DNA from: an uncultured Acetatifactor sp.
GTDB taxonomy: Bacteria; Bacillota; Clostridia; Lachnospirales; Lachnospiraceae
Direction of reading: 5' to 3'
Length of the DNA: 64,000 nucleotides
NCBI GenBank assembly: GCA_910577235.1
Contig: CAJTMX010000015.1
Coordinates: 31,293-95,292 of the forward strand
The position numbers and the translations under genes were made by a program. The notes beneath the pieces are model-generated. The model did no database searches. It was not told the DNA's origin and saw only the letters and a list, made by a program, of their open reading frames with translations. This document shows, one piece after another, positions 44,001-52,120 of the stretch; position 1 is the first letter of the stretch; every line of letters starts with the position of its first letter.

Positions 44001-45094
44001 TAGTGATATATGTTTCCCTCCATACGCCCATGAGTCGGCGATGATAAGCTCCACTCGCGAAACCGCTTTGTACCCACGATACTCTCCACCGGCTCCCCGC
44101 CTCCGGTGTCGAAAGACACCTTGTATCCCGCGGGAGGAGTCAGTCTCTCCTCTTTTAGCAGACAGGTACTCCCATAATCCCCCGGCAGGACCGTGATCCC
44201 TGTATTGCCGGCATAGCTGCCCCCTGCGGGATCTATATACAGCACGGATCTTGCTCTGGTCCACTGGGCGTACAGCACCACCTGTCCTCCCTCCTCAGCC
44301 GACAGATTCGCTATCCTCTCCCCGTCTCCAAAGCTTTGCCCCGTGCCATCCGCCTGCGTATTCCAACCGTCAAAGCGGTAGCCCATACGCCAAAATCCGC
44401 ACAGTGACAGCGTAGTCTGGGGCGTAACCTCCCGTCCTTCATAGAGTGTGGCATCATTATACATATGTGTGCTGGGAACCATGTATCCGCTTCCGCCATT
44501 GCCGTCATAGACGACCGCATACCGGTTGGCGGATATGGCTTTACAAATATGGGGCCTGATCTCTCTGGCCTGTTCCAGATTATCGCACCATGGGCACAAA
44601 TAATAGTATCCCGTCCCCGGCTGTAAAGAGCGTATCCCGGCTGCGGTGCCGGCGCTCATATAAAACAGGAAATCCGCCGCGCTCTCCCCGCAGTCCCGGC
44701 AATAGGGCACCCAGCCGGAATAATACTGTCGTCCGCATCTTTTTCGGCCGTACTTTACTCCGTGAAAACCTGTGGCATATTCCGAATCGGTGTGGATGCA
44801 CTTTCCATACGGATGTTCCACCTGCCAGTAGGAGATCGGTATCTCATCCGTACGTTTCCATTCATACAGGTGTTGTCCCTGCGCCGGTTCAAGCTCCGGC
44901 TCCCCGTTTTCGTCCCGTATGCGCACCACAGTCCCTTTCCTATACCACACGGTGGAGCTTTCTCCTCTGTCCGTTGTAAAAGCCAGGCCGTCGGGACTGT
45001 ACTCGATCTGTCTGCCGCCGTCGGCATATACCCTCACCGACACCCCCAGGAAAGCCGAACACAGCAGCAAAAGCAGCAATTTTCTTACTCCCAT
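41096..45094 (-). CDS. Giant secreted modular protein of the Tad locus
   Basis: A 1,332-residue protein with an N-terminal signal sequence (KLLLLLLCSAFLGVSVRVYA). Regions seen in order: two cysteine pairs (CRDC, CPWC) near 130-170; InlB_B-like beta repeats (YDGNGGSG...FDGWNT...LYAQW at ~190-280 and FGGWYY...LYAGW at ~395-430); a fibronectin-like segment (~435-490); a long glycine-rich region (~495-620) with runs of G; a Cys/His cluster (~630-755, CPRCGSYSCPGH, CAGCN); and several immunoglobulin-like beta domains to the end. It is the largest gene of the operon and no sortase motif is present at the C-terminus. Likely a pilus-tip or surface adhesin exported with the Tad apparatus (inference from position). 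Confidence 0.75.
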   Translation of the reverse strand: MGVRKLLLLLLCSAFLGVSVRVYADGGRQIEYSPDGLAFTTDRGESSTVWYRKGTVVRIRDENGEPELEPAQGQHLYEWKRTDEIPISYWQVEHPYGKCIHTDSEYATGFHGVKYGRKRCGRQYYSGWVPYCRDCGESAADFLFYMSAGTAAGIRSLQPGTGYYYLCPWCDNLEQAREIRPHICKAISANRYAVVYDGNGGSGYMVPSTHMYNDATLYEGREVTPQTTLSLCGFWRMGYRFDGWNTQADGTGQSFGDGERIANLSAEEGGQVVLYAQWTRARSVLYIDPAGGSYAGNTGITVLPGDYGSTCLLKEERLTPPAGYKVSFDTGGGEPVESIVGTKRFREWSLSSPTHGRMEGNIYHYLGDDGAEDRIAALYTHRDIVLPDARKTGQSFGGWYYDPECTRPAGGAGDAFTPSKDITLYAGWVQLQLQARNNYSAAGGRGAVNLSWSQPDNTDKSYKLYQRTEGEPWRLIGSAEDSGMGTGLSVRMSYTGRQGIYRVPYTGFYQLTLTGAQGGGYGEFCGGKGGMVQGIFYLSRDERLIYELGGCSGYLGGGGATVYGVGGGRSQISSDRQGILMIAGGGGGATGMADGMPGGSAQKNVEGNVGESGQAGGGGGYRGGSAGMLRVHRHGEDCRHQHQGDAVHGGGCYTVEKVCGGSSFRREKSGTIFYYGNKTDDGKLCFCPRCGSYSCPGHTDDIFRYICAGCNTDYGQRAPSRCTAHAGYEAGCGQTTAYHCNMDQGQVLVCLPAYGGSSYINGEAGSSYSQREGWQSGDGTLQIKAVALGYLDENLLNGAAAPDMGKPEKIDVNTLRLAAVDENRVQVSFARPEDTGTVYYHRVESYKRGSDRRLCDSNVTVNTLVTQVQGYRYVVDDRAGTVVGESHRWHGDISERPSLTIPMGEQLQYLHIAAQDRAGNLGETLHIPLSDQTVIAWPVRTDQIRLEQGNNVWPAGEENLYYVRGGMGAPFRISFSGSLCGPARKDYQVTHLYVESQDMSVGAGEGRLGTAVPAREDMASGKYTYSGEQTQKTSMGNSCVRDGGYTRIWRSNRCRNLEIVWDLYVPEELDGHRIRLTPVAAAQSGYEKIFSDHIQDMLGSIRVIADASKPSIYGMESLEALDILEEWENGPIEVELTAADQGSGLAEFYVEVYNQDNGSSRRFTDQGTGSIHLTLAEEDALFCGSFTVIAHASDNVGNETAVSSEMQGISLYVELRRRLEPHAPVFKAGESGVLTIHATGYVDRIEVIFPEKMAESDTSLNRIYTYEVPDYIEKEELEFMIPLGVPETVGEITVRAYKQDSQLEQHPRLAVLTVEGSVLDELRTRLRTGGTD

Positions 45095-45774
45095 ACTTTG
45101 ACCACCCGCAGGGACCCTCTGTACAGTTCACTGTAGAAAAGCTCCGCTGTTCCTTCCTCCAGCAGTACATTGATCCTGGCTGCGGCAGATACGGTATCCT
45201 GGGGCGGAATCAGATTGCCGGCGTTGTCAAACGCCTGATACACCATCACATCCTCCCATACCAGATAGGTCTCCCCCAATTCTTCGTCCACAGTGTAGAT
45301 ATGTATCCTGTCGCCGCCCCGCAGCGTACCGCTGACCAGCTGATACAGATCTTCCGCCCTGCACCCGGCGATCACGGGACGGTCCAGGGCTGCCCGGTAA
45401 TGGCCGGACAGAGTGAACATGGGCGATGTGGCCATGCTGCCCCGGGGGATCGTTATGGCCGCCTGAGTTCCCAGCAGCGCCCGGGGATCTGCCACTGCCT
45501 CCTGGGGGATATGCCTTACATCCGCCTGTATTTGGCAGAACAGAGCGTCCACATTGTCCTCCGAGATCTCGGTGCCTTTATCCAATGTCTCTGCCAGCGT
45601 CCAGCAGCCGGCCTTTTCATACGCGCTGAGAACATTTTTCTCCACATTGAGCAGCACGATATATGTGACCGCGGCTGCCGCAAAAGCCGCCAGAATAATA
45701 CCCGGCAGTCCTTTTCTTTGCTTTTCCGTACCGCCGTTTTCCTCTCTTGCTTTTCTTCTATTCATCTTCTCCAT
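45085..45774 (-). CDS. cpaB: Flp pilus assembly protein, SAF domain (CpaB-like)
   Basis: A 229-residue protein: an N-terminal transmembrane helix (~25-42), then LDKGTEISEDNVDALFCQIQ and ITIPRGSMATSPMF, the SAF-domain pattern of CpaB/RcpC, and a C-terminal beta domain. CpaB-type proteins line the secretion channel or bind peptidoglycan in Tad systems. Overlaps the giant protein gene by 10 bases and the upstream pseudopilin-like gene by 17, indicating tight coupling. Confidence 0.72.
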   Translation of the reverse strand: MEKMNRRKAREENGGTEKQRKGLPGIILAAFAAAAVTYIVLLNVEKNVLSAYEKAGCWTLAETLDKGTEISEDNVDALFCQIQADVRHIPQEAVADPRALLGTQAAITIPRGSMATSPMFTLSGHYRAALDRPVIAGCRAEDLYQLVSGTLRGGDRIHIYTVDEELGETYLVWEDVMVYQAFDNAGNLIPPQDTVSAAARINVLLEEGTAELFYSELYRGSLRVVKVWE

Positions 45775-46420
45775 ACCTCACTATATCCACACTTTTTTCT
45801 TTTTCCGCCTCTATACCCCGCCCCATAAGTCCCATAACCTGAAATCCCACACGGCTGTACACCGTGGTATGTTCTACCGGGATGCCGTCCGGCGTCCGAA
45901 CACTGCCCGGACGGGCGCTCTCCTGGCGCAGACAGTTGCCCTCCCCGTCATATACGGTGATCTCTACCTCCCCATCCGTCACATTGTATACGATATACTC
46001 GCGGATCTGTACTTTTCCTGTCAACAGCTCCTCTCTGGCGCTGTATCCCTCCTCATCCAGCGCCAGATTACAATACAATGCGTCGCTATACACACTGAAT
46101 GCCTCCCGGGTATCCCCGATCCGCACTGTATGACTTATGCCGTACTCTTTTACATCGATCAGCGCCGACGCCAGATTGGAGGCCGCCAGAGCGTCCTCCA
46201 CATACGCTCCGGCGGTCATAAGGGTGTATATCTTATACTGAAACATGGCCACGATCAGCACCGTCAGAAAGAAAAACATGGATACCACCACGTCTACCTG
46301 GCCCGGCCTGACCTTGGGGGCCGGGCGTCTCCTGCCGGCCCCGTCAGTGTTTGGCGGTGGACATACGCATTTCTTCAACCGGCACCTCACGGGCCGTAAA
46401 AACCGACCGAAACAGATCAT
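45758..46420 (-). CDS. TadE/DUF-type pseudopilin-like protein
   Basis: A 220-residue protein with a long basic N-terminal arm, one hydrophobic helix (VDVVVSMFFFLTVLIVAMFQ at ~43-62) and a soluble beta-rich C-terminus. The helix with a preceding GQ site resembles TadE/TadF minor pilins cut by the A24 peptidase. Its start overlaps the preceding gene by 77 bases. Likely a minor pilin priming Flp assembly (inference). Confidence 0.6.
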   Translation of the reverse strand: MICFGRFLRPVRCRLKKCVCPPPNTDGAGRRRPAPKVRPGQVDVVVSMFFFLTVLIVAMFQYKIYTLMTAGAYVEDALAASNLASALIDVKEYGISHTVRIGDTREAFSVYSDALYCNLALDEEGYSAREELLTGKVQIREYIVYNVTDGEVEITVYDGEGNCLRQESARPGSVRTPDGIPVEHTTVYSRVGFQVMGLMGRGIEAEKEKSVDIVRYGEDE

Positions 46421-46754
46421 GCTCCTCCCCCCATATTCTTCCCCTCAGTTTTCCCCGAATGCGCAGGATCACATTGTCTCCATATCCCACGGGAGCCGCG
46501 GTACTTCCTGTCAGGTCGATGCCCTGCAGCCCGATAGCCTGCAATTCCTCCAGCATCCGGTTCTTGTCCGCCTCTGTCAGGCATCCCACAGTCTCCATCT
46601 TGAGGATATAGCATCTGGATATCTGACTGATCTGCCCCTTGCGCAGCAGCAGATCGCTACAGTAAAAATATGCCGTCACCACCACCGCCAGCGCAAGTAT
46701 ACAGATACAGACAGACATAAAGTCGAGGACAGACCCTTCCCTTTTTCCTCTCAC
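46344..46754 (-). CDS. DUF4320-like minor pilin
   Basis: A 136-residue protein with an N-terminal EGSVLDFMSVCICILALAVV helix, in which E follows a charged KR and G, as in type IV-like prepilins, and a soluble C-terminus. Matches the DUF4320 group found in Firmicutes Tad loci. Sits 10 bases after the Flp pilin gene and overlaps the next gene by 77 bases. Confidence 0.6.
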   Translation of the reverse strand: MRGKREGSVLDFMSVCICILALAVVVTAYFYCSDLLLRKGQISQISRCYILKMETVGCLTEADKNRMLEELQAIGLQGIDLTGSTAAPVGYGDNVILRIRGKLRGRIWGEEHDLFRSVFTAREVPVEEMRMSTAKH

Positions 46755-46764
46755 AGGCCGCCTC

Positions 46765-46965
46765 CTAACCTAAGATCGATGTGGCCTTGGCAGTCAGCGC
46801 GTCCACGATCGTACCGATAAACAACTCCAGCTTGTCTTTCATCACAACGCAGAGCAGCAGAGCAATGATACAAAGTCCCACCGTTACCAGCAGGCCGTCG
46901 ATGCCGCTGCTCTTTCCTGCCGCCGCCCTATGTATTCTGTTTTTTAATTTATAAAATTTGTCCAT
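46765..46965 (-). CDS. flp: Flp-type major pilin
   Basis: A 66-residue protein with a good ribosome site (AAAAGGAGAG) before the ATG at 46965. A basic N-terminus (RIHRAAAGKSSGIDG) is followed by a single hydrophobic helix (LLVTVGLCIIALLLCVVMKD) and a short C-terminus (TATSILG-like end), the size and shape of Flp pilins in Firmicutes. Likely processed by the operon's A24 peptidase and polymerised into the pilus. Confidence 0.7.
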   Translation of the reverse strand: MDKFYKLKNRIHRAAAGKSSGIDGLLVTVGLCIIALLLCVVMKDKLELFIGTIVDALTAKATSILG

Positions 46966-46985
46966 CTTTTTGTCTCTCCTTTTTA

Positions 46986-47831
46986 TCATTTTAAAAACAT
47001 ATTGTTTCCGAACATATATTCCACACAGGCATACAGCACAACCGCGATCACCGCCGAAAATATCCCCAGCTGATAGAAGGTGATGCTGCGGTCCAGCTTT
47101 TCCCTGCGCCGCCCCTGTAATGTCAGTTCCATATCCCTGATCTGGTCGGCGATATCCGTTAGCAGTTCCACCGCCTGCCCCGACTCCATGGCCTGCATGA
47201 CGGTGATACACAGGGAGTCGATATAACGGTTGTTAAACTGCCCCTGGAACCGCTCCAGGGCTTCCTCCATATCCGCTTTCATAACAATATCTCCCGACAA
47301 TGTCTGCAACCCGTCCCTGAGCCGTTCCTGTCTCACACTGCCGTACAGCTCGGCCAGGGCATCCGTCACATGAACCCCCGCCCGGATCTGTATGGCCAGC
47401 GCATTGTAGATCAGATTCAGTTCCGTCAACATATTTTCATTGTCCCTGCGGTTCATCCGCTCCAGCAGAATACCCGGCAGGCAAGCCGCCAGCACCGCTC
47501 CGGCTATCCCTGGCAGCAGACCCGCCGCTGACAGTCCTATCAGAAACCCGGCTCCCGCCAACAGCAGGCACAGGGTCAGATAACTCACGGGGTTTATCCA
47601 CTTCCCATAGTGGTAGGTGGCACCGTTCACCCGCAGAAAGTTCTCCCACTTCCCATAATCCCACAACCTGCCTTTTCTCTGACGGGCCCGCATACAGATA
47701 GTGTCATAAGCTTTCAGAACCACCTCTCCCGTCTGTCCTCGGGGAGACATACAAACCCAGGCCAGCCCTGTCAGAAGGGCCGCCGTCAGTTGTATACCCT
47801 GAAGTATTCTATGTATCGTAATATATTCCAT
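46986..47831 (-). CDS. tadC: Tad inner-membrane platform protein TadC-like
   Basis: A 281-residue protein with an N-terminal helix, a central pair and a C-terminal pair of helices flanking the T2SSF-type cytoplasmic domain (LIYNALAIQIRAGVHVTDAL, VMQAMESGQAVELLTDIADQ). This is the second GspF-family platform protein of the locus. Spaced 20 bases before the flp gene. Confidence 0.8.
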   Translation of the reverse strand: MEYITIHRILQGIQLTAALLTGLAWVCMSPRGQTGEVVLKAYDTICMRARQRKGRLWDYGKWENFLRVNGATYHYGKWINPVSYLTLCLLLAGAGFLIGLSAAGLLPGIAGAVLAACLPGILLERMNRRDNENMLTELNLIYNALAIQIRAGVHVTDALAELYGSVRQERLRDGLQTLSGDIVMKADMEEALERFQGQFNNRYIDSLCITVMQAMESGQAVELLTDIADQIRDMELTLQGRRREKLDRSITFYQLGIFSAVIAVVLYACVEYMFGNNMFLK

Positions 47832-47853
47832 GTTATTTTGTACTCCTTCTCCT

Positions 47854-48798
47854 TTATGAATCCAACATCCTCACCTGCCTGTAGAACAGCAGCAATATGA
47901 CGGCGATCACGGTCAATGCGCCGATTCCCGGCAGAGTGCGCAGCATTATCTCGGCAAGCGGTATGCCCACCAGGGCTTCCATCGCCTTTAAGATCACCGC
48001 CGTCATGCCCCCCAGGATCACCATATTCACCCAGGCCTCTCTGGCCAAGGCCCTCCGCTCCTGCCGCATCCGGGTATACTCCCTAAGGGACCGTCTGCTC
48101 TGGGATACCAGCACTGTCAGATCCGCCGAATACCGCAGGCTGATCTCCAGATTGCGGACCAGTTCCCGGAACTTGGGATGCTGGATCTTTTCCGCCATGG
48201 CCAGCAGCGCAATACTTGTGTCACCGGAGGTCTGCGCCTCATAATAACAGGCGTCCAACACTCCTCTCAGCGGTTCTCCCATATAGGGGCTGACCTGTCC
48301 CAGCACCATGGTGATCTCACCGGAGGTAATGCTGTAGTTTCCCAGAAAATCCAAAAATTTCATCATGTTCTCGTCCGTTGCACTGAAATTGCGCCCCATG
48401 CAGCAGTTCACAGCCGCCCAGATCACCAGCCACAGTCCGCCTGCCGCCGCCAGAGCGCCGGGCCAGGACGCCCCCAGGAGCAGCGCCAGAAAATATATTA
48501 CGGCGCCTGCCGCCAGATTGAGCGATATCCATATCTCCGGGGTCAAAAAGGGAAAGCGGCTGCTGATGCCGCTGAACAACAGCCTTTGTTCCATACGCTG
48601 CCAAAACCCCTTTTTTCCGCAGAGCATTTGCAGACTTCGCCTGTTGTCCCGCACCCTTCGGGCGGCGGCTGTCTCCAGGGAATCATAAGCCCTGTGCCAT
48701 AACAGACGCAGGATACTCCCCCGCCTGATCCACCAAAACAGGGCCGTAAACCCCACCGTCAACTCCGCAAGCAGCAGTATCTTCATATATCCGTTCAT
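47854..48798 (-). CDS. tadB: Tad inner-membrane platform protein TadB-like
   Basis: A 314-residue protein with hydrophobic segments at both ends and a central GspF-type domain (KFLDFLGNYSITSGEITMVL, MAEKIQHPKFRELVRNLEIS). Start ATG has AGGGAG upstream. Its first 116 bases overlap the end of tadA in another frame, a long overlap for adjacent genes. Confidence 0.78.
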   Translation of the reverse strand: MNGYMKILLLAELTVGFTALFWWIRRGSILRLLWHRAYDSLETAAARRVRDNRRSLQMLCGKKGFWQRMEQRLLFSGISSRFPFLTPEIWISLNLAAGAVIYFLALLLGASWPGALAAAGGLWLVIWAAVNCCMGRNFSATDENMMKFLDFLGNYSITSGEITMVLGQVSPYMGEPLRGVLDACYYEAQTSGDTSIALLAMAEKIQHPKFRELVRNLEISLRYSADLTVLVSQSRRSLREYTRMRQERRALAREAWVNMVILGGMTAVILKAMEALVGIPLAEIMLRTLPGIGALTVIAVILLLFYRQVRMLDS

Positions 48799-49948
48799 AT
48801 CTCATCTCCCTGGTTTCCCGGCTCCATCCCCGGTTTGCATATATCTGCTTTACCCGATATTTTTCCATAAACACCAATGTGGTAAAGCACTCCATCATCT
48901 TCATCAGCTCATCCCGGGAATAGCGGCTGCCGTACATGGCATAATCCACCAGCTTGTCCACCGCCCGGTCCGCGGAAGGAGCATGAATAGTGGCGGCACA
49001 GAGCTGTCCCGTATACGCCGCGTTGAGCAGATACAGCGCCTCGTCCCCTTTCACCTCACCGATGATAAAAAAGTCCACATCCATGGTAAGCCCCGCAATA
49101 CTGATATTTTTCAGGTCATAGCTGATCTGGCTCTCCCCGCTGCCCGGCAGCGAGTGCAGAAACATCATATCCGGGTGGCGCTTGGTGGTCAGCTCATCCG
49201 CCTGCTGCGTCACCAGGATCGCCATATCATCCGGCAGGGTTTCCTTCAAAGCGTTCAGCAGCGTGGTCTTGCCGGAGGAATTGCCGCCGCAGATCAGCGT
49301 GGAACCTCTGCGAAAGCGGCATATCAGCAGCTGGGCCAGTTCCCGGCTCAGCATTCCCCTGTCTATCAGTTCTTCCATCTCCGGAAAATTCCGCGGCACC
49401 TTGCGGATACACAGATAGGGCTGACTGTATGTGTTTACAAGGGGCATGGAGACAGTAAAACGCAAGATGAAATCGGGGTGACTGTCGGAATCCGTGAATC
49501 GTTGAATGGCGTTAAGATTAGATATATTGACCTGATTTTTTGTGGCGACATAATCCACAAACTGTCTGTATTCCTTTTCCGACAGAAAGCTGATCCCTGC
49601 ATCCATACGCCGCCCGCTCTTTTTGACACGGATGTTGTCGTGGCTGACAATGCGGATATCCGATATCTCCATGTCGTCGATCAGAGGCGATATTCTGGAA
49701 TAGCCAAAGATATACTGCTCAAACAGACCGGTCAGCTCGTCTGCCTGCCGCGAAGAAATGCCATAAGTGAGCCGTGCGTACTCCGCAGCCTCTCCCAAAA
49801 AACTCTCCCTGCCGAGCAGTCCCTTTTTCATCTGAATCAAAGAGGGCTGTTTTTTGGTGGAATAGTCGTCAATCAGTCTGCCCAGCAGCCCCGAAAGATC
49901 ATCCGCCGGCATGGGCCAAAGGTCTTCCGCCTGAATAGTTTCAGTCAT
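48683..49948 (-). CDS. tadA: Pilus assembly/secretion ATPase TadA (CpaF)
   Basis: A 421-residue type II/IV secretion ATPase. The Walker A is CGGNSSGKTTLLNAL (about residues 217-231) and the Asp box and Walker B are DFFIIGEVKGDEAL, with ATIHAPSAD as the family's His box. The N-terminal ~150 residues include the DDMEISDIRIV segment of CpaF N2 domains. It powers Flp pilus assembly. The C-terminal ~40 residues lie in the overlap with tadB and are probably species-specific. Confidence 0.92.
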   Translation of the reverse strand: MTETIQAEDLWPMPADDLSGLLGRLIDDYSTKKQPSLIQMKKGLLGRESFLGEAAEYARLTYGISSRQADELTGLFEQYIFGYSRISPLIDDMEISDIRIVSHDNIRVKKSGRRMDAGISFLSEKEYRQFVDYVATKNQVNISNLNAIQRFTDSDSHPDFILRFTVSMPLVNTYSQPYLCIRKVPRNFPEMEELIDRGMLSRELAQLLICRFRRGSTLICGGNSSGKTTLLNALKETLPDDMAILVTQQADELTTKRHPDMMFLHSLPGSGESQISYDLKNISIAGLTMDVDFFIIGEVKGDEALYLLNAAYTGQLCAATIHAPSADRAVDKLVDYAMYGSRYSRDELMKMMECFTTLVFMEKYRVKQIYANRGWSRETREMRYERIYEDTAACGVDGGVYGPVLVDQAGEYPASVMAQGL

Positions 49949-50176
49949 GTAAAAATATTCTCACCTGTCCTTTCTCAAAATCCGCCATACCCTTTAGCGC
50001 GCTTAAAAGGGAACCGGACATCTACATCCATGCATTCGTCAACGCATCAATGTACTAATCACTGACAATATATTCTCTACATCATGGGTAACTTCCGAGA
50101 TCGGAGATTCACCTGAAAAAAAGAGATACCTGGGGAGAAACAGATTTTCATCCCCGTCCTATATAGGGTATTTCAT

Positions 50177-50205
50177 AAGTTACTCTCTTTTGTTTGATTT
50201 GTCAA
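50177..50205 (-). promoter_or_regulatory. Promoter of the Tad operon
   Basis: Minus strand TTGACA (50200-50205), 17-base spacer, TAACTT (50177-50182). It gives a leader of about 220 bases before tadA, in 49949-50176, which contains CCGAGATCGG near 50096 and a GGGGAT...ATCCCC-like pairing but no known riboswitch that I can recognise. Long leaders suggest post-transcriptional control. Confidence 0.6.
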
Positions 50206-50249
50206 TAGCTAATAAAAAAAATACCGCCGAAATTTACAGAAACTTTATA

Positions 50250-50279
50250 ATAAAACCGCAGCCCACCTATGGACTGCGG
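50250..50279 (-). terminator. Terminator of the EAL gene
   Basis: Minus strand CCGCAG and CTGCGG form a stem with an additional inner CC/GG pairing, followed by TTTTATT, 19 bases after the EAL gene stop. Confidence 0.75.
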
Positions 50280-50297
50280 TCCTGAATATTATTATAC

Positions 50298-51671
50298 TCA
50301 TAACAACGCCACAAAATCCTGCCATGGCATAGGCCGATAAAACAGATATCCCTGGGCCTCCTTGCAGCCGCATTCCAGCAGGAATTTTTTCTGTTCCTCC
50401 GTCTCCACACCCTCCACAATGATATCCGTCTCCAGCTCCTGAAGCATACGGATCGTATGGCGTATCACGATCCGGCTCTTCTCGTTAGTCTCCAGATCCC
50501 TTATGAAAGTCTGATCCACTTTCACCTCATCCATGGCCTGGTTTTTCAGCATATTCATAGAAGAATATCCCGTGCCGAAATCGTCCATAGAGGCTATAAA
50601 TCCCTTGCTCTGTAATATTTCCAACTGCCGGTACATCCCCTGCTCATCCCCCAGGAAGGCGCTCTCTGTCAATTCCAGAGGGACATAGGCCGGGTCCACC
50701 TGGTACTGCTCGCTGAGCCTGCACAGAGTATCGCAAAAATTCCTGTCAAAAGCATGTACGCGGGATACATTGACCGACACGGGCACCGGCTGACGCCCCT
50801 GGGCCAGCAACGCGCTCTGCATCTTAAATACCTGTTCCCACATATGAATGTCCAGATCGATCACAAAGCCGTTTTTCTCCAGCACCGGCAGAAATTCTCC
50901 CGGCGATATCACGCCATGGTCCGGGTCCACCCATCTGACCAGGGCCTCCCCACCCACGATCCGGCCCGTTGCCATATCCACCTTGGGCTGTATGTACAAT
51001 GCGAATTCTCTGTTTTGCAGAGCCGTGACAATATTGTTCTCAATCTGTTTCTCCAGCATCTGCTGTTTGCGCATCTTCTCGTCAAAAAAAGCATAGCAGG
51101 CATAAAATTTGCCCTTTATGGTATTGAGAGCCGTGGTGGCACAATCCTTGAGATAGCTGATGGCCGGCATCTCTCCCTGGGATGTGGCAATGCCGAATGC
51201 CGGCAGTACTTTGCAGTCGATGGGAAAGTCGTCTATCACCTTCTTGATCCGATGCACTATATCAACCAGCTCCTGCTCCTCCTCATATGTGGTCAGCAAG
51301 GCAAACACGTCCGCTCTGGCATGGGAAGATATGGTCAGCGGCCGCTCTGCGTCAATCTCCCTAAACACTCCGGCAATAGTGGCCAGCAGAGCGTCTCCCG
51401 CGTCCCTGCCGCAGAACTCATTTACCGCTTTAAACTGGGCGATATCCATAGCTATCAGCGCATATTTTTCCGTGGGGTGCTGCCGGATGATCTCTCCGCC
51501 GGAAAAGAAAAAAGAGCGCAGATTCTGAAGCCGTGTCAACGGACTTTTGTTTTTCTCCACATTATCCTCTGCCATCTTGCGCAGAGAGTACAGGTATAAT
51601 TCCTGTTTTCCCTCCTCCGTATTCTGCTTGGAACGGTCTATTACATCCATCTGCTGGTCTCTGTTTTCCAT
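50298..51671 (-). CDS. c-di-GMP phosphodiesterase (EAL) with degenerate GGDEF
   Basis: A 457-residue cytoplasmic protein. The N-terminal GGDEF domain has ARADVFALL at the active-site position instead of GGDEF, so it is not a cyclase but may bind GTP and act as an allosteric input. The C-terminal EAL domain is intact: GGEALVRW (the EAL motif), ELTESAFL, ASMDDFGTGYSS, K of VKVD and EGVETEEQ. It should hydrolyse c-di-GMP to pGpG. It lies upstream of the Tad operon and convergent with nothing, so it may tune pilus production (inference). Confidence 0.92.
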   Translation of the reverse strand: MENRDQQMDVIDRSKQNTEEGKQELYLYSLRKMAEDNVEKNKSPLTRLQNLRSFFFSGGEIIRQHPTEKYALIAMDIAQFKAVNEFCGRDAGDALLATIAGVFREIDAERPLTISSHARADVFALLTTYEEEQELVDIVHRIKKVIDDFPIDCKVLPAFGIATSQGEMPAISYLKDCATTALNTIKGKFYACYAFFDEKMRKQQMLEKQIENNIVTALQNREFALYIQPKVDMATGRIVGGEALVRWVDPDHGVISPGEFLPVLEKNGFVIDLDIHMWEQVFKMQSALLAQGRQPVPVSVNVSRVHAFDRNFCDTLCRLSEQYQVDPAYVPLELTESAFLGDEQGMYRQLEILQSKGFIASMDDFGTGYSSMNMLKNQAMDEVKVDQTFIRDLETNEKSRIVIRHTIRMLQELETDIIVEGVETEEQKKFLLECGCKEAQGYLFYRPMPWQDFVALL

Positions 51672-51837
51672 AGCTACCTTCTCTTACCTATCTCTTAAAA
51701 ATGTGTTGTGTTATTGCCCGTATCAAAACAATTATTAGCCATACGTTGTTTCTAATTCACATTATAACCCGAATTTTTCAGAAAATCTATGATTTTTTTT
51801 ATTATTTTCTCATATTTTCGATCAGTAAATTTTGTAG

Positions 51838-51866
51838 TTGTATTTTTTTCCACAACACGCTATACT
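51838..51866 (+). promoter_or_regulatory. Promoter of the 36-residue membrane protein gene
   Basis: TTGTAT (51838-51843), 17-base spacer, TATACT (51861-51866), about 60 bases before its ATG. The 51672-51837 stretch also has a TATAAT box (51761-51766, minus) likely serving the EAL gene, and no further gene. Confidence 0.6.
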
Positions 51867-51929
51867 GGATTTATGTGTGACAGATCATGCGGGTAAAAAT
51901 ATATTGCAGTGAACAGGAGGGATATGGAC

Positions 51930-52040
51930 ATGTTTATACTGTTGGCAGGCGGGTTGTTGGTGATCATTGTGGCCGTTATCGTGGCCGTGGTATCTTCCGT
52001 TGCCTCCGCAGTGGCCGCTGAGTCGGACACCACGGAATAG
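51930..52040 (+). CDS. 36-residue hydrophobic membrane protein
   Basis: A small frame, not among usual gene calls, with AGGAGG nine bases before the ATG, its own promoter and terminator. The protein is a single helix (LAGGLLVIIVAVIVAVVSSV) ending in a short acidic tail (ESDTTE). The complete signal set makes it likely real. Single-helix small proteins act as transporter regulators, toxins or structural peptides; no family was recognised. Confidence 0.7.
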   Translation: MFILLAGGLLVIIVAVIVAVVSSVASAVAAESDTTE

Positions 52041-52070
52041 GCGAAAGGTCAAGAGTTTTCCCGATTGACA

Positions 52071-52120
52071 GGCGCTGCCCCGTCGGCTGAACATATCAGC
52101 CGGCAGGCAGCCTTTTTTCT
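52071..52120 (+). terminator. Terminator after the 36-residue protein gene
   Basis: Nested stems GCTGCC/GGCAGC and CGGCTGA/TCAGCCG followed by TTTTTTCTT, 30 bases after the stop. It overlaps the 3' end of the convergent MATE gene. Confidence 0.75.

Noticed and set aside
46765..47211. 148-codon minus frame over the pilin and tadC
   Set aside because: Only its last 66 codons (from 46965, with ribosome site) make a pilin; the upstream part is tadC read in the wrong frame.
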